This document shows, piece after piece, positions 53,049-62,345 of a DNA stretch of 64,000 nucleotides. The number at the start of each line of letters is the position of its first letter. The first letter of the stretch is position 1. The DNA comes from DASVUS01 sp036388675 (GTDB taxonomy: Bacteria; Armatimonadota; Abditibacteriia; Abditibacteriales; Abditibacteriaceae). A program made the position numbers and the translations under genes. The DNA lies in NCBI GenBank assembly GCA_036388675.1, contig DASVRI010000025.1, positions 62,001 to 126,000 of the forward strand, read 5' to 3'. The notes below the pieces were generated by a model. It had not been told where the DNA came from. It was given only the letters and a program-made list of their open reading frames with translations, and did not search any database.

Positions 53049-55538
53049 TCATGATAAACCCTTCATGCGCTGCAACTGGCGGCGCACTTTGTCTTCGATT
53101 TGCGGCGGCAATTGCTCGATGGGTTGCGTGTCCTGAGTACTCGCATGAGCCGCGCGGCGCGGAATATACGGCTCCAGCCCCAGCATTTCGTGCAGCACAA
53201 CCAGCGCCGCTTCCTTGTCGGGAATGCGTTCGCGAGCTTCGCCGCCCGCATCGTAGTAAGTGTAGGTTTTGGCCGCCGACCCGACGCAACTGGGGCAGCC
53301 GTCTTCGCACTCGCATTCGGTGATCATCTCGCACGCCGCAGTGAGCACGCCTTCAATAAGATCATAACCGCGTTGCGCCAGGCCCAAGCCGCCCGGATAT
53401 TTATCAAACAAGAACAACGCGGGAACGCCGAGTTGACTCGAATCGACAACAGCACCAATATCGCCGGGATCGCACATCACGCGCAAGGGCAAAACACCAA
53501 CGGTCGCATTGGCGATGCCCAGCATTCCTTCATAAGGCACGCGCGCAAATTCGCGCAGTTTGCGCAGGGCTTCAGGCGGCGGCACCAGCCACCACGCGAC
53601 GGTATCCAGGGTTTGCGGCGGCAAATCGAGTTGGCCGTAACCAATGGAGTCAAGTGAACCGAACTTCACTTTTTTAAACATCGGCACCGAAATCGTCACC
53701 GTGACGGAGCCGAAACCGGCCTGCGCCTTGCGCCACGATTTCTGCTCGTCGGTTTCGTCAATGCGAATGGTCGCTTCGCTCATGGCCTGCGTGAAGTAAT
53801 CGACTTCGCTGCGCCGCGCAAACGCTACGTGCTGCGTCGTGTCGAGCTTTTCCACAAAGTAAGTCTCGGCTTCGTGCAGGTAAATCGCGCCGGTATGCAC
53901 TGTGTTGAAGGCCGTCGTTTCATCAATCGTGCCGATGATCTGATTGCGCTCGACATCCGTGATTGAATAAGTGTTGTCGCCGATATTGCGTAAGCTCACA
54001 TCGCGCGACGGCGTTCCGGCCTTGGCCCAATACCAGGCATCTCCGGCGCGGCGCAACTGGCCTTCTTCTTCCAGGAGTTGCAATAGCGCCGGAGCGTAAG
54101 TCGAAACAGCGCGCGCTTCGTCTAATGAAAACGGCAATTCCGCCGCCGCGCAACGCAGATGCTTCGCCAGGATGTAAGCGTTATCTGCATCAATAACCGC
54201 GTGTTCCGGCGAGCGCTCGAACAGGTAATGCGGGTGGTGCATCAAATACTGGTCGATAGGATTTTCACTGGCGACGAGTACTGTCAGGCTGCTGCCACTC
54301 CCTCGACCGGCGCGACCGGCCCGCTGCCAGGTCGAAGCGATGCTGCCCGGATAACCGACCATCAAACACGCATCCAGCGCACCGACATCAATGCCCAACT
54401 CCAGCGCCGAGGTTGCGATAACGCCGAGCAGTTCTCCATTGAAAAGTTGCTGTTCGATTTCGCGCCGCTCGCTGGCCAGGTAACCGGCACGATAGGCGCG
54501 CACGGTGTTGAGCAGACGTGGCGCCTTGTGCGATAACTCATCTTGCACGTAGCGCAGGATAAGCTCGGCGACCACACGCGCGCGCACAAAAACAATGCTC
54601 GGGACACCGGCACGCAGCAGATCGGCGAGAAGGTAAAGCGCTTCCGAATTGGGCGAACGGCGCGTCATGGCGGCGGCGCTTTCGGCGCCCTGTGGCGCAT
54701 GCTGAGTACTCGATCTGCCGTCCATAAGCGGCGGGTTCCACAACACGAAGTGCTTCGTGCCGCGCGGCGCGCCGTCGTCATCAATCAGCGTCATCGGGAC
54801 GCCGCATAGGTTTTCTCCCAGTTCGGTCGGGTTGGCGATGGTGGCCGATGCGCACAGGAACTGCGGGTCGGTGCCGTAGTGGCGGCAGATGCGGCGCAGA
54901 CGGCGCAAAACGTTGGCAACGTTGGAGCCGAAGATGCCACGATAGGTGTGAATTTCGTCAATGACGACAAATCGAAGTTGCTCGAAAAAGTGCGCCCACT
55001 TCGCGTGCTGCGGCAGGATGCCGGCATGTAGCATGTCAGGGTTGGTCAGAATGAAATCGGCGCGGTCGCGCAAGGCGCTACGCTGGCTACTCGGCGTGTC
55101 ACCGTCGTAGGTGCCACACTTGAAGTGCATGTCGCCCGCATCCTGCAAACGCAGCAAGCCGCGCAACTGATCCTGCGCCAGCGCTTTTGTGGGGTAGAGG
55201 TAAAGCGCTTTGGCGCCCGCTTCGCCCAGGCGCTTTTCCAGAATCGGCAAATGGTAGCACAGCGTTTTGCCGCTGGCGGTGCCCGTCACCACGACAAACG
55301 ATTCGCCACGCCGCGCCACTTCGGTGGCCAGCGCCTGGTGCGTATACAACTGCTCGATGCCCAGAGTGCCCAATGCCACTCGCAGTGCGGCGGGAAGCGG
55401 GTTTTTCAGCGCCCCATGGCGCGCGGCGCGCGGCGGCATCTCAACAGAGTGCGCGATCTGGCCACGATAGTGGCGGCTGGAAACAAGGCCGTTCAGGAAA
55501 TCGGAAACATCGAAAGATGGCGAGGGAGTGTGCGACAC
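53049..55538 (-). CDS. mrfA: DEAD/DEAH helicase with DUF1998 Zn domain (MrfA-like)
   Basis: 829 residues from a GTG start. Walker A GTASGKT, YLYPTKALAQDQL, DEIH box (VVIDEIHTYRG), SAT-type CASATIANPTELG, motif VI QRAGRAGRGSGSS, and the C-terminal DUF1998 domain with four Cys (CECEDGCPSC). This is the Hrq1/MrfA group of superfamily 2 helicases; B. subtilis MrfA works in mitomycin C repair. Helicase function in crosslink repair is inferred from the family. No mrfB nuclease gene is adjacent in this window. GAGTACTC copies at 53135 and 54704. Confidence 0.9.
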   Translation of the reverse strand: MSHTPSPSFDVSDFLNGLVSSRHYRGQIAHSVEMPPRAARHGALKNPLPAALRVALGTLGIEQLYTHQALATEVARRGESFVVVTGTASGKTLCYHLPILEKRLGEAGAKALYLYPTKALAQDQLRGLLRLQDAGDMHFKCGTYDGDTPSSQRSALRDRADFILTNPDMLHAGILPQHAKWAHFFEQLRFVVIDEIHTYRGIFGSNVANVLRRLRRICRHYGTDPQFLCASATIANPTELGENLCGVPMTLIDDDGAPRGTKHFVLWNPPLMDGRSSTQHAPQGAESAAAMTRRSPNSEALYLLADLLRAGVPSIVFVRARVVAELILRYVQDELSHKAPRLLNTVRAYRAGYLASERREIEQQLFNGELLGVIATSALELGIDVGALDACLMVGYPGSIASTWQRAGRAGRGSGSSLTVLVASENPIDQYLMHHPHYLFERSPEHAVIDADNAYILAKHLRCAAAELPFSLDEARAVSTYAPALLQLLEEEGQLRRAGDAWYWAKAGTPSRDVSLRNIGDNTYSITDVERNQIIGTIDETTAFNTVHTGAIYLHEAETYFVEKLDTTQHVAFARRSEVDYFTQAMSEATIRIDETDEQKSWRKAQAGFGSVTVTISVPMFKKVKFGSLDSIGYGQLDLPPQTLDTVAWWLVPPPEALRKLREFARVPYEGMLGIANATVGVLPLRVMCDPGDIGAVVDSSQLGVPALFLFDKYPGGLGLAQRGYDLIEGVLTAACEMITECECEDGCPSCVGSAAKTYTYYDAGGEARERIPDKEAALVVLHEMLGLEPYIPRRAAHASTQDTQPIEQLPPQIEDKVRRQLQRMKGLS

Positions 55539-55592
55539 GACTGGAGTGTAGCGCGCTTCGAGTACTCGGTCGAGGGCAACGGAGATAAAACA

Positions 55593-55622
55593 AAACAGCG
55601 CCCCCTTACGGAGGCGCTGTTT
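55593..55622. terminator. Hairpin between the helicase gene and the beta-barrel-like gene
   Basis: AAACAGCGCC / GGCGCTGTTT stem of 10 bp with a C/A-rich loop; a second arm of C bases deepens the stem. Lies past the end of the barrel-like gene. Confidence 0.7.
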
Positions 55623-55651
55623 GCATTGAGCAACTTCAGATGTCTGAAAAG

Positions 55652-56467
55652 TTACTGCACCGGGGTTGTCTCGGCAGCACCTGCGGTGTTGTCATCGGAA
55701 TGACCGAACGAGTAGCCGATCTGAGCGAAGATGCCGTTGTCGCGCAGGAGACCCTGACGCTGGATACCAAGGCTGGCGGAGAAACCCTGGCCGGCCGGGC
55801 GATAACGAACCGAAGCCGAGTAGGGGAACTTGCCATTTTCTTCGACATTTTTGCTCTGCAACTCGCCAACGAGAGCGAAGTCGCCGGTGCGGGTGAACGG
55901 AACTTCAAGGCCACCATATACCGAGGCCTTGCTGGAGTTGTCTCCAGAGAAACCGTTGTCGAATTTAAAGCGATCGTAACGCAAACCAAGGTGGCCTGTA
56001 ATCGGTGCGCTGTTGCCTGTGATGCCACGGCCAAACGACTTCGAACCGACCACGTAAGCATGGATGTTCTTCAAAAGCGCATGGCTGTAACCAACACCAG
56101 CGGCAATACGCACGCCAGCCGGATCGGTCTCACGAGTGAAGAGATACTTGGCGCCGATGTCGAAACCGGTGCGGTCGAAATCTTCGAAGAAACCGTCGGC
56201 ATCGAGCTTGGAAACGCCACCGTTGATTTCGAGGCGCTCACCCAGGCGTCCGGCGCCGTGAAGACCGTAAAACTTGGCGTCGGAGTTGAACTCACTACCC
56301 AGATCGAAATAGTCGGCCTGAACGCGGACGCCGCCCGGCAGAGGAATCTGCGCGGTCGGGTTCAACGGCAGACCAACGGCACCCTGATACGTCAGGTCGG
56401 CGCGTGCCGCCGAAGTTGTGCCGAGCATGGCCAGAGCCGCTACGGCGATTTTGAACGTCGTCTTCAT
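55652..56467 (-). CDS. Exported protein with outer-membrane beta-barrel-like repeats
   Basis: 271 residues: signal peptide MKTTFKIAVAALAMLGTTSAARA, then alternating hydrophobic/polar strands with conserved loop acids: VQADYFDLGSEFN, FYGLHGAGRLGERLEINGGVSKL, FDIGAKYLFTRE, VRIAAGVGYSHALLKNIHAYVVGSKSFGRG, HLGLRYDRFKF, ASVYGGLEVPF and YSASVRYRPAGQGFSASLGIQRQG. The pattern of 8-12 amphipathic strands suggests an outer-membrane beta-barrel, which would imply a diderm cell. No family is firmly recognised. Confidence 0.72.
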   Translation of the reverse strand: MKTTFKIAVAALAMLGTTSAARADLTYQGAVGLPLNPTAQIPLPGGVRVQADYFDLGSEFNSDAKFYGLHGAGRLGERLEINGGVSKLDADGFFEDFDRTGFDIGAKYLFTRETDPAGVRIAAGVGYSHALLKNIHAYVVGSKSFGRGITGNSAPITGHLGLRYDRFKFDNGFSGDNSSKASVYGGLEVPFTRTGDFALVGELQSKNVEENGKFPYSASVRYRPAGQGFSASLGIQRQGLLRDNGIFAQIGYSFGHSDDNTAGAAETTPVQ

Positions 56468-57005
56468 ACCTGTCTCCTTGTGCTACTAAAGCTGTGATGT
56501 GTGCTGCGGAAGTTGCATCGCGTCAGTTACAGGCGACTTTCCATGAATTCACCACGCGGCTCAAGGATGAAATTGAAGTTGATCTCCGGGTTGAGGTGCC
56601 GTTCAGCATCGGGTTGATGGGCCAGTGTCCATGTTTCCTGCGCATCGCTACCGATTGTCGACAACTCTCACTTCAAATCAACTTTATTTGCATCCGTTGT
56701 GTCGTGCGGCTCACCAGGGGCTTTGCGATGCTGCTTTCACGCATGATGTTTCACACATGATGAAAGCACGGCACACCGCGAACAACGCCTTCACAGAATG
56801 TGTCCTCCAAATTGATGGAAACAATTCCGTAACACTGTTGCAACATTATCCCGCGTTATGAATTACTTGTCAAATATTTTTTGTGTCAAGTGTTTGCGCA
56901 AGAAGCCGGTACAAAAAAAGCGGCCCCTGAAAAGAGCTTTCAGGGGCCGCTTCCGAGTACTCACCGTGGTGTGAATACTCGGGTGTGAAATTGTAGCGAG
57001 CGGCG
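56468..57005. other. Non-coding region upstream of the barrel-like gene
   Basis: About 540 bases. The open frames here lack support. An AT-rich segment is at 56830-56900. A terminator lies at its left end beside the giant protein gene (see next). The barrel-like gene's promoter presumably lies near 56480-56600. Confidence 0.55.
56918..56952. terminator. Terminator of the S55-propeller protein gene
   Basis: Stem AAGCGGCCCCTGAAA (56918-56932) with TTTCAGGGGCCGCTT (56938-56952), a 5-base loop and an A/T run. A GAGTACTC copy (56955) sits just beside it. Confidence 0.85.
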
Positions 57006-60000
57006 TTACGGCAAGGTCAGCGTGACGCTGCTGGTGTTGCCCGCGGCGTCGCGCACTCGTAACTCAACCTTCTGACCAGCTGCAACACTACCCGCAGCAC
57101 TGCTTGCCGCAACACTGCTTGCACTATCTGCCGGCTTTGCCTGGCCATCCGTCATTGAGGCCTCAACCGCCGCGACGATGTCTTCACGGCGCGAGTCGAA
57201 GATGCCGTCACCGGCTGCAAGGGAAAACCAACCGGCGTCTTTGCTGTCGGTTGTGCTTCCCGCTGACGAGGTGCTGCCTGTGGAAACAGTTGCCAGAGTG
57301 ATGGCCGGTGCCGGGCTGGTAGCTCTGGCCGATGCTGCACTGGCTGCACTCGCTGCGGCAGTCCGTCGGGCGTTGCTTGCGGCGCCCGGTGTGGCCGCTG
57401 GCGTCGCTGCTGGCGTCGCTGCGCGTGGTGCGACTGGCGTTGCCGCCGGGGTTGGTCTGGCAATGCGCCACTCCGCACCGGCAACCGGCGACAGGTCGTC
57501 TGTTGCGATTGCGCGCAGCATCCAGTTTTTGCCTGCATCAACAACGGCCAACGCCTGTCCGCTGATGCGTGGCGCCGTGTTGTCGATGGTAAACGACAGG
57601 CTGTTCAACTGAGTACTCTGCGGGTCGTCGGGATTGCTTACAGCATCACTGACTTCCACGCGGGCGCGGTAAACGCCCTCTCGCCACTTGGTTGTATCCA
57701 GTTCAAACGAGTTGGAGGCGTTATCAGTCAGCGCGACCGGCTTCCATGTGGTGCCGTTGTCATCCGAGAGCCACATACGGTAGCGCAGCGTATCGCCATC
57801 AGCATCCTGAGCCGTCCACGTCAGGCGTTGCTTGCCGCGGAAGTATTCGCCGCCGCGCAAGCCCGAAAGCGTCAAGGTTGGTGCCGTGTTGCTGGCACGG
57901 AACAGCACCTCGATACGCGAAAGCTGCGCCGCATCGGTATTACCGGCTACACCGCTGGCGGCCAATGCACTGCCCGCCAATGCATTGCCTGCCAGGCGAG
58001 CACGATATTGCAAGTAGCGACCCGACGGCGAAGCAACGCGCAATTCTCCCAGGTCGTTGGTGGCGGCGGGTTGCCAGGCGCTCCACGTTGCATCCGGCTC
58101 CAGCGTGTTACCGGAGCGAGTCTCAACCGAAACGCCGTTGCCCGTCACGCGCAGAGCGCCCCAGCGCACAATGTTTTTGGCATCGAACACGTTGGACACG
58201 AAGAGGCCGCCGCTATTTTGTGACAGCGCAATGCGGTAGGCCGCTGCATTGTTGCCGGTGCCGACAACCAGGTCGCCGGTCGGCGAAGTCCCGATGGCCA
58301 GTGCCTGCAACTGCGTCGCTTCAATCAGGCGTGCAGCGCGTGTGTCGCGGGGATTGGTGCCCGGCTTGATCTGATAAACCATGCCTTTATCGCCGGTCGC
58401 TGCATACAGGTTGCCGTCGCCACCACGTCGCAGTGAATAGATTGATTGTTCCTGCGGCGCCGTGTAAATCGGCGTCACGCCGCGTCCGGCGCTCCAACGA
58501 TAGACCGTGCCGTTGATCGACGTGCCGAAGTAAACGCCATCACTCGTAGCGCTCACAGCGAGGATTTCCGCGCCGGGGTTGCGTCCTGCTGTCAGGGGGC
58601 GTGCTCCGATGTTGGGCATCTCGGAGGCCATCAGCAGATACATGACTCCACTGCCGCCGCCGCTCATCGTAAACGGCATCGAGTACTCGCTACTGCTGGA
58701 GTCGCTGCTTTGTGCCGAAGTCGTTGTTTGCGGCTGAGCAATCTGGAACAGCGCCGTGGCCGCGCCACTGGTGCCATCGACCTGATACAGCACGGCGTCG
58801 TCGCCGGTGCCCACGAAGATGTCGCTACCACGCACGCTGATGGCTCGCACATGACGCTCGAGCATACGGGCCAGAGGCTGGGCCGAAGTCGGTGTTGAAG
58901 CACCATCGATGATGGCGCTGGCTTCGGTCGGGATGTTGATGCGATAAAGCGCGCCGCGCTCGCCGCCGGTGCCGATAAGTAAACGGCCCTGCGCGTCGAA
59001 CTCCAGCGCCCACACGAAGGTTTGGCCGGTGTTAAAAATAACTCCACGCTCACCGTTGGGTGAGAAGCGCAGAATGCGCCCGCCCGGCGAAACGCCTGCA
59101 TACAGGTTGCCGGCGGTGTCGGTCGTCAGTGCCGTGACAGCCACTTCGGGCCCGTCATAAAGAGTGCTCGTGGTGCCGTTCGCCTCAATCTTGATGATGC
59201 GCGCTTCGTTGCCGGTTCCCAAATAGGTGTTGCCACGCGCATCGGCGGCGATGCTCCACGCGAACGGTTCGGTGGTGGTCGCCAGCAGTTTGCCGGTTGG
59301 CGCCGCCTGAACGGTGCCGGTGTTGGTGACCTGAGCGCCCTCGAAGTCGCCGCGCGCGAACTCTTCCTGAGTACTCTGAATCCAGCGTTGCGCCGCACGT
59401 CCCAGGCTTTTGCTGCCATCCGAAGTTGGTGTTGGCGTCGGCGTGGGAGTTGGTGCGGGTGTAGCGCCGGGAGCGGGTGTTGGTGCCACAGCGGTAGGTG
59501 GCAGCGGGCGCACTGCCGGTGAGGGCGTTTGCGCCTTGAAAGCGCCGCTCGTGCCGCCCATGTTGCGGTCGGCCTGCACGCGGCTTTGGGCACGCAACAT
59601 CTGCGCGCGCCAGGCGTCGACCTGCGCACTTAGAGGAAGCGAACCGTGCAGCGTCGATGATAGACCCGTTGCGCTTGTGCCCGCACCTGAGCCGCTGAAG
59701 AAGCTGCTCATGGCGCTCCGGTCACCTGAAAGCGCGCGTGTCAGAGCCGAGTACTCTTGCATCGACGAAACAATGGAATTGCGTGCCCACACATCGGAAG
59801 AGTCTGTCTCCACCGAACTTTCGGCGTTGGCCGCGACGGAACTGGTATCCGGCGTCGGGACGACGGTTTCACCCGGCGAAGTCGTGTTTCCGCTTGGTGA
59901 ATCCGGGCTGAATCTATCGGTGTGCTTGCTGCTTTCGACAGCTATCACCAGAAACTGCGAACCCGACAGCGAGTACTCGGTTTTTTCCCGGCGCGACTGC

Positions 60001-62075
60001 ACTTCGTTGTAAGCGCTTATCGCAGTCGATGAAGTGTTGCGCAACAGCTTCTGCCACGATGGCGGCGGATTCGGCACGCGGTTGCGGTCGATCATGAGGA
60101 AGGTGCGCGGCGTGGATGCTGAGACCAGGAGTTCGTCTGAGGAGCCGATTTTTTCGTAGGCCGCCAGCAGTTCCTGCAAGTTGGTGGGACGCGGCGGCGC
60201 TTCGCCAACGCGCGTTTGCAACGACCAGTAATCGTCGGCGGGCCCAGCTGCAACGCGCAGTGAGCCGGTCGGAGCATCTTCGGGCACCGAGAAGGTGAAG
60301 GTGCGCGTAATTAGTTTATCGGGCGCCGTTGTTGGCTCCATCACGACGTTGACGCGGAAATTCTCGCCGGCCTTAACGCGGTTGCGGTCAGCAAAAATCT
60401 TGCGGATGCGCGCCGTCTTGCGTGTCGGCTCGACTGTTATCGAGAAGTCCACACTCTTGATGGCGCCACGCTTGAAAGGGTTCATCTGCGTCAGGATGAT
60501 CGGCTCGAAAAGCTGATTGACTGCGGGCATGAAGACTTCGTCCTGCGCGTACACATAGTTGTAACGCACGATGGGCTTTTGTCCCTCGACTTGCATACGC
60601 AAGCCAAGACGCAGCATCTTGTCCGACTCCATGCCCAGAGTGTTGGTGAGCGCTTCGAACGCCACACTGGTGGCCAGAGTTGGCGTAAAGAGGGGGTCTT
60701 TCATGAGCTGCACGCGGTAATTCTTGCGAATTTGCCGGCCAGGGTTGTGCATGAAGACACGCATCGGCACCATTTCGGCTTTCATACCGACCGTGCCACC
60801 GACAGCGAAGCTATTGTCCTGCTGCAACGCGCCGACAACTTTCACCGGCGACGCCAGCTTGAAGCTGCTGTTGTAGGACGGAAAAATATCGTGTACGTAA
60901 GAGGTCGTCATCGGCAGCGAAACCGCGCCAATGCCGAACATCGGATGTCCAAAAGCGAGTACTCGGTTGCCCAGGCGATACGTGATGGTTCCGACGCCGG
61001 TCATGTCGATGTCGCCCGAAGCCATCTGCACACCGATGGCGCCGCCCGGCGTAAACGGCGGATTGACACCCGTTTTGCGCGACGACGGCCCCATAACCTG
61101 CACGTTTTGCGCGCCCATTGATGAGCCCAGTGTGCCGCCGCCCATTACAGGTTCGATGCCGTAAGGTTCCAGCATCTGGCGAATGCGCGGCAACGACGCC
61201 GCCGACATGCCCGAAATCTGCAACAGCATCGAACAGGGGCGCATCGTCATCGTGGTGCCATGCGGGCCTTGCGCAAGGGCGAGCCGCTTTTTGTCGCGCG
61301 TGACGACAACGCGTGCGATGTCGCGTCCGGCTACGCGCAGCGGCGTTGTCGGACGATAAACCGCGACCTGAGTGCTCATTGTGCGCAAGGCGGAAAGCCG
61401 TTGTGCTGCCGCTTGTGAGGCAGTTGCCTGTGGTGCAGTTGCCTGTGGTGCGGCTGTTGTTTGTGTTGAAGGTTTTCGCGCTGAAGCGGCGGGACGGCTG
61501 GCACCGGAAGGAGCAACGACTCTGGCGCGTGCCGGGTCGGGCAGCGATGTTTCGATCATCTGCGTGATCGGCGTGACGCCGCCGATTGGTTCCTTGGGGA
61601 AGCCAAAACCGATGGCGATGGCGCCCAACAGTTTGCCGTTGATATAAACCGGCGAGCCGCTCATGCCGGCCACGATGCCGCTTTGCCGCTTGACGACGGT
61701 GCCGCCGGTAACGCGAATCAGAACCAGGTCGCCGCCGCCCATCACTTTTTCGAGGTTGCCCAGCACTTCAATGGGAAACTTTTCGATGGTGGTGCCCTGC
61801 ATGACGCTGAGCGCATAGCCCGTCATGCCACGTTTGGCGTCGCTGGCACGCATGATTTTGCCCTGCTTTAAGAGCTGCTGCACCAACGCGTGCGACTCCG
61901 AACGTGGTTCGGCGGGCACTTGCACGCGTGGCTTGGTTTGCGCCTGAGCAGCAAAGGGCGCTATCAAAACGGGCAGCGACAGGCACGCGCCGGCTGCCAC
62001 AACGGAAACTGACCTGCGGGAAACTGACCTGCGGGATGCTGACGCGACAAAGCGCCGCGACAAATCACGGATCAT
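57006..62075 (-). CDS. Giant exported SpoIVB-type S55 peptidase fused to a beta-propeller
   Basis: 1689 residues from ATG 62075 with AAGGAG upstream. Signal peptide after an Arg-rich start (…APFAAQAQ). The N-terminal part is an S55 peptidase domain: GKIMRASDAKRGMTGYALSVMQGTTIEKFPIEVLGN and SGIVAGMSGSPVYINGKLLGAIA with probable Ser139 or Ser141. A central domain of unknown kind follows, then a proline/threonine linker (PTPAPGATPAPTPTPTPTPT). A beta-propeller-like half repeats G-x-x-Y-x-G-T-G-x-x-x-x-x-x-x-I (TYLGTGNEARIIKIEANG, NLYAGVSPGGRILRFSPNG, RLLIGTGGERGALYRI). C-terminal FN3/Ig-like domains. In Bacillus the S55 peptidase SpoIVB acts in the intermembrane space during sporulation. Here the fusion points to a surface role. 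Confidence 0.85.
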   Translation of the reverse strand: MIRDLSRRFVASASRRSVSRRSVSVVAAGACLSLPVLIAPFAAQAQTKPRVQVPAEPRSESHALVQQLLKQGKIMRASDAKRGMTGYALSVMQGTTIEKFPIEVLGNLEKVMGGGDLVLIRVTGGTVVKRQSGIVAGMSGSPVYINGKLLGAIAIGFGFPKEPIGGVTPITQMIETSLPDPARARVVAPSGASRPAASARKPSTQTTAAPQATAPQATASQAAAQRLSALRTMSTQVAVYRPTTPLRVAGRDIARVVVTRDKKRLALAQGPHGTTMTMRPCSMLLQISGMSAASLPRIRQMLEPYGIEPVMGGGTLGSSMGAQNVQVMGPSSRKTGVNPPFTPGGAIGVQMASGDIDMTGVGTITYRLGNRVLAFGHPMFGIGAVSLPMTTSYVHDIFPSYNSSFKLASPVKVVGALQQDNSFAVGGTVGMKAEMVPMRVFMHNPGRQIRKNYRVQLMKDPLFTPTLATSVAFEALTNTLGMESDKMLRLGLRMQVEGQKPIVRYNYVYAQDEVFMPAVNQLFEPIILTQMNPFKRGAIKSVDFSITVEPTRKTARIRKIFADRNRVKAGENFRVNVVMEPTTAPDKLITRTFTFSVPEDAPTGSLRVAAGPADDYWSLQTRVGEAPPRPTNLQELLAAYEKIGSSDELLVSASTPRTFLMIDRNRVPNPPPSWQKLLRNTSSTAISAYNEVQSRREKTEYSLSGSQFLVIAVESSKHTDRFSPDSPSGNTTSPGETVVPTPDTSSVAANAESSVETDSSDVWARNSIVSSMQEYSALTRALSGDRSAMSSFFSGSGAGTSATGLSSTLHGSLPLSAQVDAWRAQMLRAQSRVQADRNMGGTSGAFKAQTPSPAVRPLPPTAVAPTPAPGATPAPTPTPTPTPTSDGSKSLGRAAQRWIQSTQEEFARGDFEGAQVTNTGTVQAAPTGKLLATTTEPFAWSIAADARGNTYLGTGNEARIIKIEANGTTSTLYDGPEVAVTALTTDTAGNLYAGVSPGGRILRFSPNGERGVIFNTGQTFVWALEFDAQGRLLIGTGGERGALYRINIPTEASAIIDGASTPTSAQPLARMLERHVRAISVRGSDIFVGTGDDAVLYQVDGTSGAATALFQIAQPQTTTSAQSSDSSSSEYSMPFTMSGGGSGVMYLLMASEMPNIGARPLTAGRNPGAEILAVSATSDGVYFGTSINGTVYRWSAGRGVTPIYTAPQEQSIYSLRRGGDGNLYAATGDKGMVYQIKPGTNPRDTRAARLIEATQLQALAIGTSPTGDLVVGTGNNAAAYRIALSQNSGGLFVSNVFDAKNIVRWGALRVTGNGVSVETRSGNTLEPDATWSAWQPAATNDLGELRVASPSGRYLQYRARLAGNALAGSALAASGVAGNTDAAQLSRIEVLFRASNTAPTLTLSGLRGGEYFRGKQRLTWTAQDADGDTLRYRMWLSDDNGTTWKPVALTDNASNSFELDTTKWREGVYRARVEVSDAVSNPDDPQSTQLNSLSFTIDNTAPRISGQALAVVDAGKNWMLRAIATDDLSPVAGAEWRIARPTPAATPVAPRAATPAATPAATPGAASNARRTAAASAASAASARATSPAPAITLATVSTGSTSSAGSTTDSKDAGWFSLAAGDGIFDSRREDIVAAVEASMTDGQAKPADSASSVAASSAAGSVAAGQKVELRVRDAAGNTSSVTLTLP

Positions 62076-62271
62076 AAAAACTCCTTCTTGGACCATTTCG
62101 GTCTTTGACCGCTTCGTTTGAGCCGAATTCGGTTGGGTGCGTCCTGATAAAGAATCGAAGTGCGTCAACTGAGTGCTCGATTGCGAGGGGAGGCAATGAT
62201 GTGCATCATTTGTGGTCTCAACCTGCGGTCTGAACCGTTTCTGGTGTGCATCATTGATGTAACACAAAAGA

Positions 62272-62308
62272 CAAAAGCAGGACATCCACAATGGATGTCC
62301 TGCTTTTG
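62272..62308. terminator. Hairpin after the SLH-protein gene
   Basis: 17-bp perfect stem CAAAAGCAGGACATCCA with TGGATGTCCTGCTTTTG and a CAA loop, followed by T-rich sequence. It lies past the end of the SLH-protein gene on the minus strand. Confidence 0.85.
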
Positions 62309-62345
62309 ATTATATCAGACCCGGCGTTGATCTCGTCAGCGCATT

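Noticed and set aside
56494..56760. 88-residue open frame in the non-coding region near the barrel-like gene
   Set aside because: No ribosome site, atypical composition and no recognised features.
62076..62291. Upstream extension of the S55-propeller protein
   Set aside because: A strong ribosome site and signal peptide begin at 62075; the extra 72 codons have no protein-like character.
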